DNA of 25,000 nucleotides from NCBI GenBank assembly GCA_905221605.1, contig CAJNDS010002434.1, forward strand, positions 257,501 to 282,500, read 5' to 3'. Numbering within the stretch: the stretch's first letter is position 1; the number at the start of each line of letters is the position of its first letter. This document shows positions 1-8,322 of this stretch, piece by piece. The position numbers and the translations under genes are program-made. The DNA comes from Symbiodinium natans (taxonomy: Eukaryota > Sar > Dinophyceae > Suessiales > Symbiodiniaceae). Under the pieces are notes generated by a model, which was given only the letters and a program-made list of their open reading frames with translations, had not been told where the DNA came from and did no database searches.

Positions 1-2
1 TC

Positions 3-2600
3 ATGAACAGGCTTTTATGGGTTTCCAGCTTCGTATTGTTTCAATTGATTCGCTTGGGCCACACTTCCGGGGCTCGTATGGAACGACTTCGGATCCTTTT
101 CCAGATTCACCATGTTCCAGAGGATTATCCATGGGAGTACTTCACCTCCCAGTTCAGTGTTTATGTTCGTATTTCATGGATGTTTCACGAGTTCTACGTT
201 GGGTCGACACATTCTTCTATGCCCTCTCGCGAGTACACTCGCACACGTAAATTTCTCCAGCTACATCGGGGCCAACTTGCGTATTATGAGCCTGCTCTAC
301 TCTGGTGGCACCATCATCAGAATTTTTGGTTATTTTTTCCTATTGTGATCATGTCTTGTGGTTCTATTGTGGAAGCGTTATCCAAAGAAAGTTCCTTGAT
401 GGACATTTGGCAGCCCAAACTCAACGCCCCTTGGGTTGGCAAGCTTTTGAAGAAGGTTCGATTGTGGAAGGATGAATTTGTGCCCAACACAGTTGCGGCG
501 GGTGTTTTCAGACAGGGCCGACGACTTTGGAAGAAGGCTCGTCGACGACTATTTCCTACATCGATTACTTGGCACGAATCACTGTTTGAACAGACTCATT
601 CATCCTTTACTCTGCTGTACCATTTGGGAGCCAATGGCCTTGCTAAGTTCCATGCCAACAGGGAGCTTAGGTCCGTTCGGTTTGACCGGATTCAGATCTT
701 CACATTGTATAAGCAAACCCGTTTGCTTTCCGAACCTTGGAGAACTAGAGCCTATGCACAGTGGCGTTCTATTCTGCGGTTTCGTGACCTTCCAATTCCT
801 GTCTCGCAGAGAACGATTGGCTTCTTTCACCTCAACGTTCCTCAATACTGGTCATTGTTACCCGAATGGCTTCGCAACTACGTACACACCTATTCCTCAC
901 ATGCACCGGATTTGCATTTGCCGGGGTGGCATCCTCGCGAACTACGCTCTCGCCCCTTGGCAGGATCTCTCTGCAATTGGAAAGGGTGGCTAAAACAGTG
1001 GACTCCTGGCTTTCGGAGTGGTTGCATTTGTAGCGCTTGGCTTGAATTTGTACCGGGAGGTGATATTTCAGGACATGTTGCTTGTGAAGCCCGTTTCATT
1101 TGTGATCTACCCATTGCTGGTGCTAACATGGACGATCAATTGTTTCCATCGATGCTTGTTTATTTTTCCCAGGTGAAGCGACAATTCTTGTCTTGGCGAG
1201 CGGGCACTTCCCTTCCCTGGGGTCCATTCTTGGATTTTCTGGAACAGCTTTGGGAGGTTCATGAGCATGGCTCACAGGTACACTGGGATTCAGCTCAGTG
1301 CAAGATTTTTCGGGGTCGCACACGAGGTTTCGTGATTACACCTGTGGATCACTTCCCGAAGACCGCCTTTGCTTTATGTCCCCAGTTGTATATGGAGCTG
1401 TTGGATAAGACCTTCATCATTTCTTCTATTTTCGTCATTGCACACGATGACCCACTGCAGTTTGAAACGGACCTTCGACGTCGTCTACTGCAGGCAGTCC
1501 ATAAGTCCTACCATTGGGGTATTCAGCATCGGCTCCCATACGCTTACATCTTGCCCAAACCATCGAGATCCTTCCTCAAGGCACGACCGATCATTTCCTA
1601 TTACCAGACGTTGACCTCTAAGCTGTGTTTCTTCTTGGGAGTGATTCTGTATCACCTGTTGGAAAAGGTTTTTCATGATGGAATTGGACATGATTCTGCG
1701 GTAGTTATGGTTCGCAAACTGTGGAGTGCCTTCCGGAGTCAATGGGAGGAGGACTGCGACTTGGTCAATCAAGACCTCACTGGTTTCTTTACGAGCATCC
1801 CCGCTTCCCGTTTTGAGGGTGCACTTTCAATCCTCTTCCACTTGTACCAGGAATTGTATGGTCTTCAGGAATCTACGTCCTTTTCAGTGTACACTTCTAA
1901 GCAACCGGACAGACCCCGAGTCTTCCGTGGCCAGTGGCGAACACGTGCTAATCGACATTACAAGACCTTTTTGGCTGCTGACATTTCCCCCTTAGTGTTG
2001 CTTTTGGTTGCCAACTCATTCTTTACCATTAACAATCTGGTACTACGACAACAAGAAGGGTCCCCGATGGGCAGCCCTATCTCCCCACCTTTATGCTCCC
2101 TGGTGGCAATGTTGGAAGAATATTTTGCCTTTCGAGCTTGGGACATTTCTATGGCAAGCATTCGTCAATTGGGCGTGGTTTGGGTTGATCGCTATGTGGA
2201 CAATCGAGTGGCTTTACTTACTGCTGGAGCTCGATGCCATCCTGTGGTCCGGGCACTTTTTCAGTTGGACTTTTATGTTCCCCCTGTCATGTTGGAAGAG
2301 GTGCCCAATTCGGATGTTGTGGGGTATTCAGTGGATGTGAACGCTAAGTCGTGCCAGTTTCTGCTGCCAACCACACTTTCTAGGATACGTTCCCCGAGTT
2401 CTGCTTCTTCATTGCGTAGATCGTTGCAGTCCCTAGAGACTAGGTTGATACTACTAGCCCGGGGCACCAGACCTCGTTCCCGCATCCCAGAGTTGATGCA
2501 TTTGTTGCTTGATCTGTATAGACAGAAAGGCTTCACCTCGGCCCAGTTAGCCCCGTTTGTTTCGAAATTTCAGATTCGCTTCGGCCTCAGAGAAAAATAA
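3..2600 (+). CDS. Penelope-like reverse transcriptase, endonuclease domain not seen
   Basis: An uninterrupted 865-codon frame; it may start upstream, since the first ATG is at the window edge. The RT core occupies roughly residues 500-760. Visible motifs are KARPIIS (R528-P529), motif A DLTGFFTSIP with Asp591, motif B EGSPMGSPISPP (686-696) and motif C RYVDN (730-734, Asp733). The FTSIP of motif A, the MGSP of motif B and a tail with an R-x(n)-YRQKGF-type segment (about 780-850) resemble Penelope-like elements more than LINEs or LTR elements. The second catalytic Asp of the usual YVDD is Asn here. The N-terminal ~450 residues are aromatic and basic and match nothing I recognise. No GIY-YIG nuclease or integrase is visible on either side of the RT. 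Expected role: copying element RNA into DNA, possibly primed at free 3' ends. The RT assignment is firm; the PLE assignment is good. Confidence 0.82.
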   Translation: MNRLLWVSSFVLFQLIRLGHTSGARMERLRILFQIHHVPEDYPWEYFTSQFSVYVRISWMFHEFYVGSTHSSMPSREYTRTRKFLQLHRGQLAYYEPALLWWHHHQNFWLFFPIVIMSCGSIVEALSKESSLMDIWQPKLNAPWVGKLLKKVRLWKDEFVPNTVAAGVFRQGRRLWKKARRRLFPTSITWHESLFEQTHSSFTLLYHLGANGLAKFHANRELRSVRFDRIQIFTLYKQTRLLSEPWRTRAYAQWRSILRFRDLPIPVSQRTIGFFHLNVPQYWSLLPEWLRNYVHTYSSHAPDLHLPGWHPRELRSRPLAGSLCNWKGWLKQWTPGFRSGCICSAWLEFVPGGDISGHVACEARFICDLPIAGANMDDQLFPSMLVYFSQVKRQFLSWRAGTSLPWGPFLDFLEQLWEVHEHGSQVHWDSAQCKIFRGRTRGFVITPVDHFPKTAFALCPQLYMELLDKTFIISSIFVIAHDDPLQFETDLRRRLLQAVHKSYHWGIQHRLPYAYILPKPSRSFLKARPIISYYQTLTSKLCFFLGVILYHLLEKVFHDGIGHDSAVVMVRKLWSAFRSQWEEDCDLVNQDLTGFFTSIPASRFEGALSILFHLYQELYGLQESTSFSVYTSKQPDRPRVFRGQWRTRANRHYKTFLAADISPLVLLLVANSFFTINNLVLRQQEGSPMGSPISPPLCSLVAMLEEYFAFRAWDISMASIRQLGVVWVDRYVDNRVALLTAGARCHPVVRALFQLDFYVPPVMLEEVPNSDVVGYSVDVNAKSCQFLLPTTLSRIRSPSSASSLRRSLQSLETRLILLARGTRPRSRIPELMHLLLDLYRQKGFTSAQLAPFVSKFQIRFGLREK

Positions 2601-2911
2601 CCGAAAGGACGATACAGGAAGTTGGAGCTGTTACTGGCCATTCATGTCACCCGTTGGGTCCTGAAGGATCACACTCGCACTTGAGTATTGCAACAGTGAC
2701 CTCGTAGCACCTGGGCTCTGACCTCCGGTTTCACGGGGGATTTTTCAGGGTTTTGTTTTCATTTCGTCAATTTGTCCTTCTCACTTCTTTCACCTGTCAT
2801 TGGGTCTGACACTCTTCCGTTTCATAGGTCTACACTCTTAGGTGATCCAGTCTTAAAGGTTTTCAATCCTTATCGTATTGGAGTCCAGCACGTTTTCACC
2901 CTTTGTACAAT
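2601..2911 (+). other. Non-coding spacer between element ORFs
   Basis: About 310 bases between the RT stop and the next ATG, T-rich on the + strand. No ORF, repeat or hairpin stands out. It could hold a leader or a trans-splicing acceptor for the next ORF; the pyrimidine-rich stretch at about 2750-2820 would suit that, but this is inference. Confidence 0.5.
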
Positions 2912-4474
2912 ATGCCGATGGATTCGGTAGCTAAGAGCCGTGCCCTTCGACCATCTTGGGTGGTGGAAGAAGACACTGATGTGCCTGCATCTGTGCCTGC
3001 CCCCTTGGCTGCAAATATGTCGACTGGCGCGAGTGGTGGGGGACCTATGGTGGGGGCCGACGATGCGAATCTTGTGCCTTCGGGCACCCCCGTGCCTCTT
3101 GTGCCTTCGGGCACCTCCGTGCCTCATTCGGCAATTAGTACGCCACTTGGTGGCGAAATTGGTGGTGGTGAGATGAGTACCATCCCGATGGGTGGAGCAA
3201 CTGGACCTGCAGCTTCGGTTGAGGTTCAAATGGGACCACTACAGGCTCGTTTTCATTTTGCCAATATGCAGAATTTCTCATCCTTCTTTTGGCAATTGGT
3301 TCCAGCCTTTTCGGGGTTACAGGCAGGCAATGTGCTTATGAACCCCGGGGGTCCGTACATGACCCATGCTCAACCAACGGCAATTACTGGAGCTTCGTCT
3401 AGCATGGTTCCACATCAGACCCAACCTCCGTTGCAGATGGTTTCGTCTTCAGTTCCACAGTCGATTCCGGACCCTAGGGTGCAATGGTTTCCTCCCAGAA
3501 TCCATGCGTTCCTTCCCCGTGAGGGTTGGAAACCAGCTGCTGAGTTTTGGGTTCACATTCCGGAGTTGCAATTGGAGGATGATCTTTACGAAGAGCGTCG
3601 TAACGTTTCTGTTATGCACGGATTTGTGGAATATGTGTTTGCAGCCCAACCGGTTTTCAACACTTTGCCTGAACTTTGCGATATCCAGATTTGGGAGCAG
3701 GGCAAGCTGGTGGATTTCTCCACCTACACAAAGTGGCATCGTTTGGGGCCAGTGGTGAGCCTTCTTCGATCTCGAATTTTGCACAGTTCTGGACGTAGAC
3801 GGACCATTGATGAGGTTTTCGTTCGACAATGGGTTCCACAGGATGCCAACGTACATGTGGTTCCCATGATCATGGAGTATCTTTGGTCCTTGGTTGAGCA
3901 AGCCCCACCTGAAAATCCCACTTTGTTGGTGCACTGGACGGCTATTGCCCAAATTTTGGACATTAGCGATACTGTCCACAGGGTTCAGTCGGTTGAAGTC
4001 AAGGACCTTAACCCCAACGCTAGCCCACGGTGGGCGATTATAGTGTGGCTGGACCAGCCAAAGACGATGCGCCGACCTGATGCATTCAGTCATTTCTTCT
4101 GGATTGCACATAATACGACCTTTGAGGCTTCGGTTCATTTGCTAGCCACGGGTCAGTTTCGGCCCACACGGTATCAGATAGCTGATCCCCAGTGGCAACC
4201 ACCCATTAGTTTCTACACCCGTGCACACCCACATCAGTTGGATGTGGCACTAAACCAAGCCGCAAAATATGGCGGATGGAATCACCCCACCCGGCCCTTT
4301 TCCATTTTAGGACGTGCCGCGGGCCGGCAATTAGAGCATACTAGGATTGCACAGGGTGGCGTAGAAGCAGACATAGCAGCCACCTTGATGCACGATGTAG
4401 TACGCGCTCGTGATGGGCGCTGGTGCGTCAAGTGTTCCTGCACGGCAGCTTACGGGCTTGCCGTCTACCTGTAG
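2912..4474 (+). CDS. Element-associated protein of unknown function (ORF2)
   Basis: About 520 codons, starting at the ATG at 2912, which is the first ATG in the frame. Residues 1-120 are Gly/Pro/Ser/Thr-rich, low complexity, with a 27-base in-frame tandem duplication (3071-3124). Residues ~120-190 are Gln/Met/Pro-rich. From ~190 on it looks globular, with many Trp and His. Near the C-terminus, a segment starting IAHNTTFEASVHLLATG (His at 4109-4111) leads to a FYTRA motif and ends in a Cys-containing RDGRWCVKCSC tail. I do not recognise the family. The H-x-T...LLxxG...P pattern faintly recalls the first strand and helix of ADP-ribosyltransferase-fold proteins, but this is only a resemblance. 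Its place downstream of the RT and its matching composition suggest an element-encoded accessory or nucleic-acid-binding (Gag-like) protein. Confidence 0.7.
   Translation: MPMDSVAKSRALRPSWVVEEDTDVPASVPAPLAANMSTGASGGGPMVGADDANLVPSGTPVPLVPSGTSVPHSAISTPLGGEIGGGEMSTIPMGGATGPAASVEVQMGPLQARFHFANMQNFSSFFWQLVPAFSGLQAGNVLMNPGGPYMTHAQPTAITGASSSMVPHQTQPPLQMVSSSVPQSIPDPRVQWFPPRIHAFLPREGWKPAAEFWVHIPELQLEDDLYEERRNVSVMHGFVEYVFAAQPVFNTLPELCDIQIWEQGKLVDFSTYTKWHRLGPVVSLLRSRILHSSGRRRTIDEVFVRQWVPQDANVHVVPMIMEYLWSLVEQAPPENPTLLVHWTAIAQILDISDTVHRVQSVEVKDLNPNASPRWAIIVWLDQPKTMRRPDAFSHFFWIAHNTTFEASVHLLATGQFRPTRYQIADPQWQPPISFYTRAHPHQLDVALNQAAKYGGWNHPTRPFSILGRAAGRQLEHTRIAQGGVEADIAATLMHDVVRARDGRWCVKCSCTAAYGLAVYL
3071..3124 (+). 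repeat. 27-bp in-frame tandem duplication inside ORF2
   Basis: Two adjacent 27-base units (3071-3097 and 3098-3124) differ at one base. They encode LVPSGTPVP and LVPSGTSVP, extending a low-complexity N-terminal region. Confidence 0.95.
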
Positions 4475-5172
4475 GAGCATTCTTTTTCACCTACTACTCG
4501 TGTTTAATTGCTGTATTGACAGCCCCAATTGGATTGCCGTCAAATCCGACAACAAGCATTGCTCCAGGTTTCAATGTCTTTTGTTGTAAGGAGGGTGTCT
4601 TGTAGGACCATTGGTAACCAGACGGTACTGATGCGACTAACCCCACCTTCTGTTGTTGTCACCGAACCCCGGTTTAGGGGAATTGCCAAACTTTCGCCCG
4701 ACTGCTATACCGAGACTTGCTTCATGTTTTTCGGGTTTCTTTTCTTTTCTTTCGTGTTCAGGGTTTGCTTGTTTGGACGGGGGTTTTGTTCTTTACGGGT
4801 TGATTGTGTTGGATCGGACCTCTGTTCCTTTTTGGTTTGCGATGCATTAGTTCGTTTCGAGTGAACACGGGTAGGCTTCGTTGGGTTCTATGAGTTACTA
4901 TGAGTCGTTCTGAGGGACATACATTGGATCTGTTGGGTTCCAAAGAAAGTTTTCTTCATTCTTTGACTTTGGCGGCATAAGAGAAGGTATGGCTACCATT
5001 TCTTCAAAGGGTGGGATTTCGGACTTATAAATGTGCTGTTGGAGACCGATCGACGATTTGCCCCTTGGCTCAACAATGCAACACAATAATGTGACATTCG
5101 GCCTCAGTTCCCTTTGACCTGTAGAGTGGTGGTTTTGACCCTGACCTTTTTCCCGTAGATTGAGTTGATAGT
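4475..5172 (+). other. Non-coding spacer in the element
   Basis: About 700 bases, T-rich on the + strand with several T/C tracts (about 4735-4765). The short frames here encode Phe/Leu/Cys-rich peptides explained by the T-richness. No convincing gene or repeat seen. Confidence 0.5.
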
Positions 5173-5397
5173 ATGGAACGTTCTCCGGCTGACAGAGATG
5201 CATTGGCTGCTGAATTACTTCGGATTTTGACAACCGCTAGTACTCCATCGGGATCTTCCAGTGACTCGGAATCCATTGATTTGAATGGCCAAGAGTTCCG
5301 AGAGATGTTGGCACGGTACATCGAACTTACGGACCAAGCCCTCCATGAGATGCGCACCCGTATTACCTCTTTGGAGAACATTGTGTCACCTCCCTAG
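5173..5397 (+). CDS. Small coiled-coil protein of the element (ORF3)
   Basis: A 74-codon frame starting at ATG 5173. Residues 1-35 contain an acidic, Ser/Thr-rich stretch (TPSGSSSDSESIDL). Residues ~36-70 form a heptad-like amphipathic helix with Leu, Ile and Met at regular spacing (EMLARYIELTDQALHEMR and following), likely a coiled coil for self-association. No catalytic motif. It lies between ORF2 and ORF4, with a similar T-rich codon style. I do not recognise a family; small size makes it moderately uncertain as a gene. Confidence 0.5.
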   Translation: MERSPADRDALAAELLRILTTASTPSGSSSDSESIDLNGQEFREMLARYIELTDQALHEMRTRITSLENIVSPP

Positions 5398-5683
5398 AAC
5401 ACCTCGGTGGAACAGACACCTTACATCTTTGGTTACATGCTGGAGACTTGCCCCACAGCCAAAAATTGCCCGACCTGATGTTCTTGAATAGTTTCCACAC
5501 CATGCATGGTTTCTTAATTCACGCCGAGACCGTACTGTTTGGACTTTTGTTCTAGCTTGACCGGACTTGCGGGTTTGCTGGTTTTTTCTGGTCTTGCGGG
5601 GTCGGGGGGTTTTTGTTAGTTTGAACTTTGGGGTTTTTCCACCTTTCTCTTTCCTTTCCCTTTCTCTTTCTCTTTCCCTTTCC

Positions 5684-5729
<46 letters not shown>

Positions 5730-5734
5730 CCTTC

Positions 5735-5799
<65 letters not shown>

Positions 5800-5933
5800 C
5801 TCACTCCCTTGGGTTAGTTGAATAATTTCTTGGCGTGAAGTGCCTTCTTCGCGACGTGGCGCCACTTGGCATTTTAAGTTGGTGACATTTAGGCTCTAAT
5901 TCCCCGCCTTATCTTTCCGTTTGGTTTTGTCCC
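5398..5933 (+). other. Spacer with large CT microsatellite
   Basis: About 535 bases without a credible gene. The middle (about 5640-5800) is pyrimidine-only on the + strand and grades into a long CT repeat. The Ser/Leu/Phe or Arg/Glu frames over it, on both strands, are products of the repeat. Confidence 0.8.
5688..5795 (+). repeat. (CT)n microsatellite with rare interruptions
   Basis: A nearly pure CT dinucleotide array of about 105 bases with a few TTC or TCG interruptions, flanked on the left by a CCTTT/CTTTC-rich tract. It is a polypurine-polypyrimidine tract able in principle to form triplex (H-DNA). Confidence 0.97.
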
Positions 5934-6386
5934 ATGACTGATACTCCGGATCGTCCTTACAGTTTCTCTGACTACGACCGAGTGGCCCTTTGGGAGATTG
6001 ATACCAAGTTGATGGAACATCATGCTAGGATTCGACGGACCGTTACCTACATGGAAAGGTTGGACTATCAGATTGGTCTGTTACAGCGAGATGTTGATCG
6101 GTTTCGCGAACGTCAGGCTGTTCCCCAACCCTCCTTTCATTCTTTGCAGCTGGAGATTGAGCAGTTACACCAGTCCATTTTTGCCCTTGGTTCCATGATT
6201 GCACTTCAATTTGATATGCTTCGCCGAATGCAGGAGGCTTTCCAATTACATTCAGATTCTGTCATTTGGACTTTGTGGCTTCGGGGGATTCACCTACATC
6301 CTCCCTCTCCTCACCCTCCTCCAGTGACACCGTCCTTAGCTGTTAGGAGAGGACATCTTCGTATGGCCCGTAGATCTCCTTATTGA
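5934..6386 (+). CDS. Coiled-coil protein of the element (ORF4)
   Basis: A 150-codon frame starting at ATG 5934. After a short polar lead, residues ~18-62 form a charged amphipathic helix (for example IDTKLMEHHARIRR) and residues ~70-105 a second one (LQLEIEQLHQSIFAL). The two are split by a Pro-containing VPQPSF linker. The tail (about 120-150) is Pro/His-rich, then Arg-rich, which could bind nucleic acid. This recalls ORF1-type coiled-coil proteins of retroelements in design, not in sequence. It is the last ORF of the block. Family unknown; coding status is supported by length, composition and heptad periodicity. Confidence 0.6.
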   Translation: MTDTPDRPYSFSDYDRVALWEIDTKLMEHHARIRRTVTYMERLDYQIGLLQRDVDRFRERQAVPQPSFHSLQLEIEQLHQSIFALGSMIALQFDMLRRMQEAFQLHSDSVIWTLWLRGIHLHPPSPHPPPVTPSLAVRRGHLRMARRSPY

Positions 6387-6532
6387 TGCGATTGGCGTCA
6401 CTTGAGACAAAAGATCAATGGTATCTCTAGGGTAAAATATATCCACCTCGCTGCGGCGGGGTGTGTGTGTGCAACTAGAAATTTACCACTAGTGACTGCG
6501 GTCCATGAAGTACTTGAACATTCACAGCAGGG

Positions 6533-6584
6533 GGACCATCCAGTTGCTATGTGCGATGGTCCAACGAAGCGGCCATAGCAACTG
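6533..6584. other. Two interleaved inverted repeats (alternative hairpins)
   Basis: Arms GGACCATC (6533-6540) and GATGGTCC (6555-6562) are perfect complements, 8 bp. Arms CAGTTGCTATG (6541-6551) and CATAGCAACTG (6574-6584) are perfect complements, 11 bp. The arms alternate (A-B-A'-B'). With no linker between A and B the two stems probably cannot form together, so this would be a switch between hairpins or, in DNA, a relic of a palindromic element. It lies about 150 bases past ORF4. Confidence 0.85.
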
Positions 6585-6805
6585 CGGATACCAGGGCTGA
6601 TCACCCTGGCGTACCTGCGATGGGTATACTGTTTGTGACATCATTCATCGTACAAGCTGTACATGGTACCGAATCCTGTGTTCCTCATCGCTGTGCAGAC
6701 CCAAAGATGAGTACTACCCCATAATAATAATGATAATCTTCGGTGACTTTGCTGCATAAAAGTCTCTTGGCTTGGAAGTGGATTGTCAGAAATTTACCCG
6801 TGGAA

Positions 6806-6841
6806 GTGTGTGTGTGTGTGTGTGTGCGTGTGCGCGCGCGC
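6806..6841. repeat. (TG)n-(CG)n alternating tract
   Basis: About 36 bases of strict purine-pyrimidine alternation, TG repeats passing into CG repeats. Such sequence can adopt Z-DNA. Confidence 0.95.
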
Positions 6842-8322
6842 CTAAGAATGGCGCCATTTGTTAGCAGGGGGCATGCGGCCATCATGCAAATGGCCAACGA
6901 AGCTGTGCGTGGAAGCCATGTCCGATCAAGCTGGTATCAGCTTGTTTGTCTTGCCATTTGCAAGTGCGTGCCTGTGTTCTTGGTTTCTGCGAGCAATGAA
7001 TGCGTTTGGGCATCAAGTGGCGCCGGGCCTCCAAGTCCCAAAAGCTCTCGGGAACCCCAGTCCATTGCTTTGCAGCATGCGCTGTGTTCAGGGCACTCTG
7101 CAGCGTGCCATGCTATGCCGTGCAGCAGCATATTGCAGTGAGTACCATAAGTACCAGTAGCACATTGGCAGGCGCCTGAGCGCGATAGCTCATGGTGCGA
7201 GATTCTAAACTAGACTTTGCCTGGAATGGTGTCATCGCAGTGTTTGGCTTGGTTGGTTGTTCTTGGCATCTGCTCTGCGCCGCGGTCTGCCCACGTAGGT
7301 GGGGAAGGCCATCAGGGTGAGACTGGGAAAGTCTGGCGGAAGTTCTCCCTCCCCCACTGCTAGCCACTCTTTTCTTTTTTTCCCATGTCGGATGTTGTAG
7401 GAGGCTACATCAAGATGGCCGGCGGCTGTGCCACATTTTGCGCTAGAATCTCAGACAGGCACAGCATAGTTGCATCCGAGAGTGCTTCGCAATACCTGCG
7501 CAGACCATCCTCTCTGCTGTAGCTGTTCCCGTTCTGATCTTCTTCGGCTTCCTTTGCTCCGTGGGGCGGCTTGCCTGAAACCGGTGATTTTGTTGGCGAT
7601 GTTAGCTGCAATCTAGGGCTCGCCGGGCCAGGTCGCCAATGATGGAGATTCCAGAGGACACTGGGGCCGAAGACTACATTGGGATATCTGCACAGATTCA
7701 ACTAGTGCAACGCGACAGTACGGCCAGGAGAAGAAGCCCGAGGCTGGTCAAGGCTGCTACATGGCAGCGGCGCTGTATGCAGGGGCCTGAAGGTCTATTC
7801 TCCAATGTTCGAAACCCTGTCCCCACTTCGAAGCCGAAACGTTTCATTGAGGCTGTGACGGGTATCTATGCATACAATAAGGCTCGCCAGTGCCCCAGAC
7901 CAACCGGATGCAAATGAAGCGTGGCTTCCATTAGGCTGCCAAGTCATGAACGCCCCTCCGCAAAGTGAGCTCCGGTGACACGTGTACAAAAGCAGCAAGG
8001 CGCCCCTAGTGGAACAAGTGGTAGCCTCATGTGATTATGCAGATTTTGGGCCCCCCCCACCCGCGGTGCAAAAGAAGGGCATCCAACGCAGTTTCGTTTT
8101 GCTTGCCTCTCTCCCCAGCAGTCGCCATCCAATCAGCGCAAGCCTCGCTCAGAAGTGCAAACTCAGCTACGAGCCTTGTGGGAGCCTTGCTAAGCCCCCC
8201 AACCCCAAGGTCCCCCAGTCTACCCAAAGCATTGTTTTTGCAGGGAGCTTGAGTATCGTTCAGCAGGCCTAGGGGCCTAGAACTACTAGGGCCTGGGCCT
8301 CAAAAGTCTTGGATGGTCTGCG

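Larger units (their letters stand above)
1..6386 (+). mobile_element. Multi-ORF retroelement with Penelope-like reverse transcriptase (partial)
   Basis: Four open frames on the + strand (3-2600, 2912-4474, 5173-5397, 5934-6386) share a T-rich sense strand, lack introns and are separated by 0.3-0.7 kb of non-coding sequence. The first encodes a reverse transcriptase; the others encode an unrecognised protein and two coiled-coil proteins. The style differs from the GC-richer, intron-containing host genes further right. Seen: the ORFs, their order and composition. Known: PLEs encode an RT of this motif type, and some lack the GIY-YIG endonuclease. Inferred: that all four ORFs belong to one element. 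The right end is not defined (no poly-A or target duplication found) and the left end lies outside the window. Alternatively the block is the junction of two tandem copies, the RT ending one and the small ORFs starting the next. Confidence 0.6.
6387..8322. other. Intergenic region, no supported gene
   Basis: About 1.9 kb. It holds interleaved inverted repeats at 6533-6584 and an alternating purine-pyrimidine tract at 6806-6841. Short frames (longest about 130 codons at 6743-7141) read through the TG repeat and show no motif. It may include the 3' end of the retroelement and the 5' flank of the GTPase gene. Confidence 0.55.

Noticed and set aside
4529-4864. 111-codon + frame in the element spacer
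   Set aside because: Phe/Leu/Cys composition follows from T-richness; no conserved pattern seen.
5386-5865. 159-codon Arg/Glu-rich frame on the - strand (and Ser/Leu/Phe frames on +)
   Set aside because: It is the translation of the CT microsatellite.
6533-6584. H-type pseudoknot
   Set aside because: The arm order fits, but zero bases connect the first arm of stem A to the first arm of stem B, which cannot span an 11-bp stem; alternative hairpins are more likely.
7800-7830. tRNA T-arm-like GTTCGAAACC
   Set aside because: No acceptor stem, D arm or anticodon arm could be matched around it.
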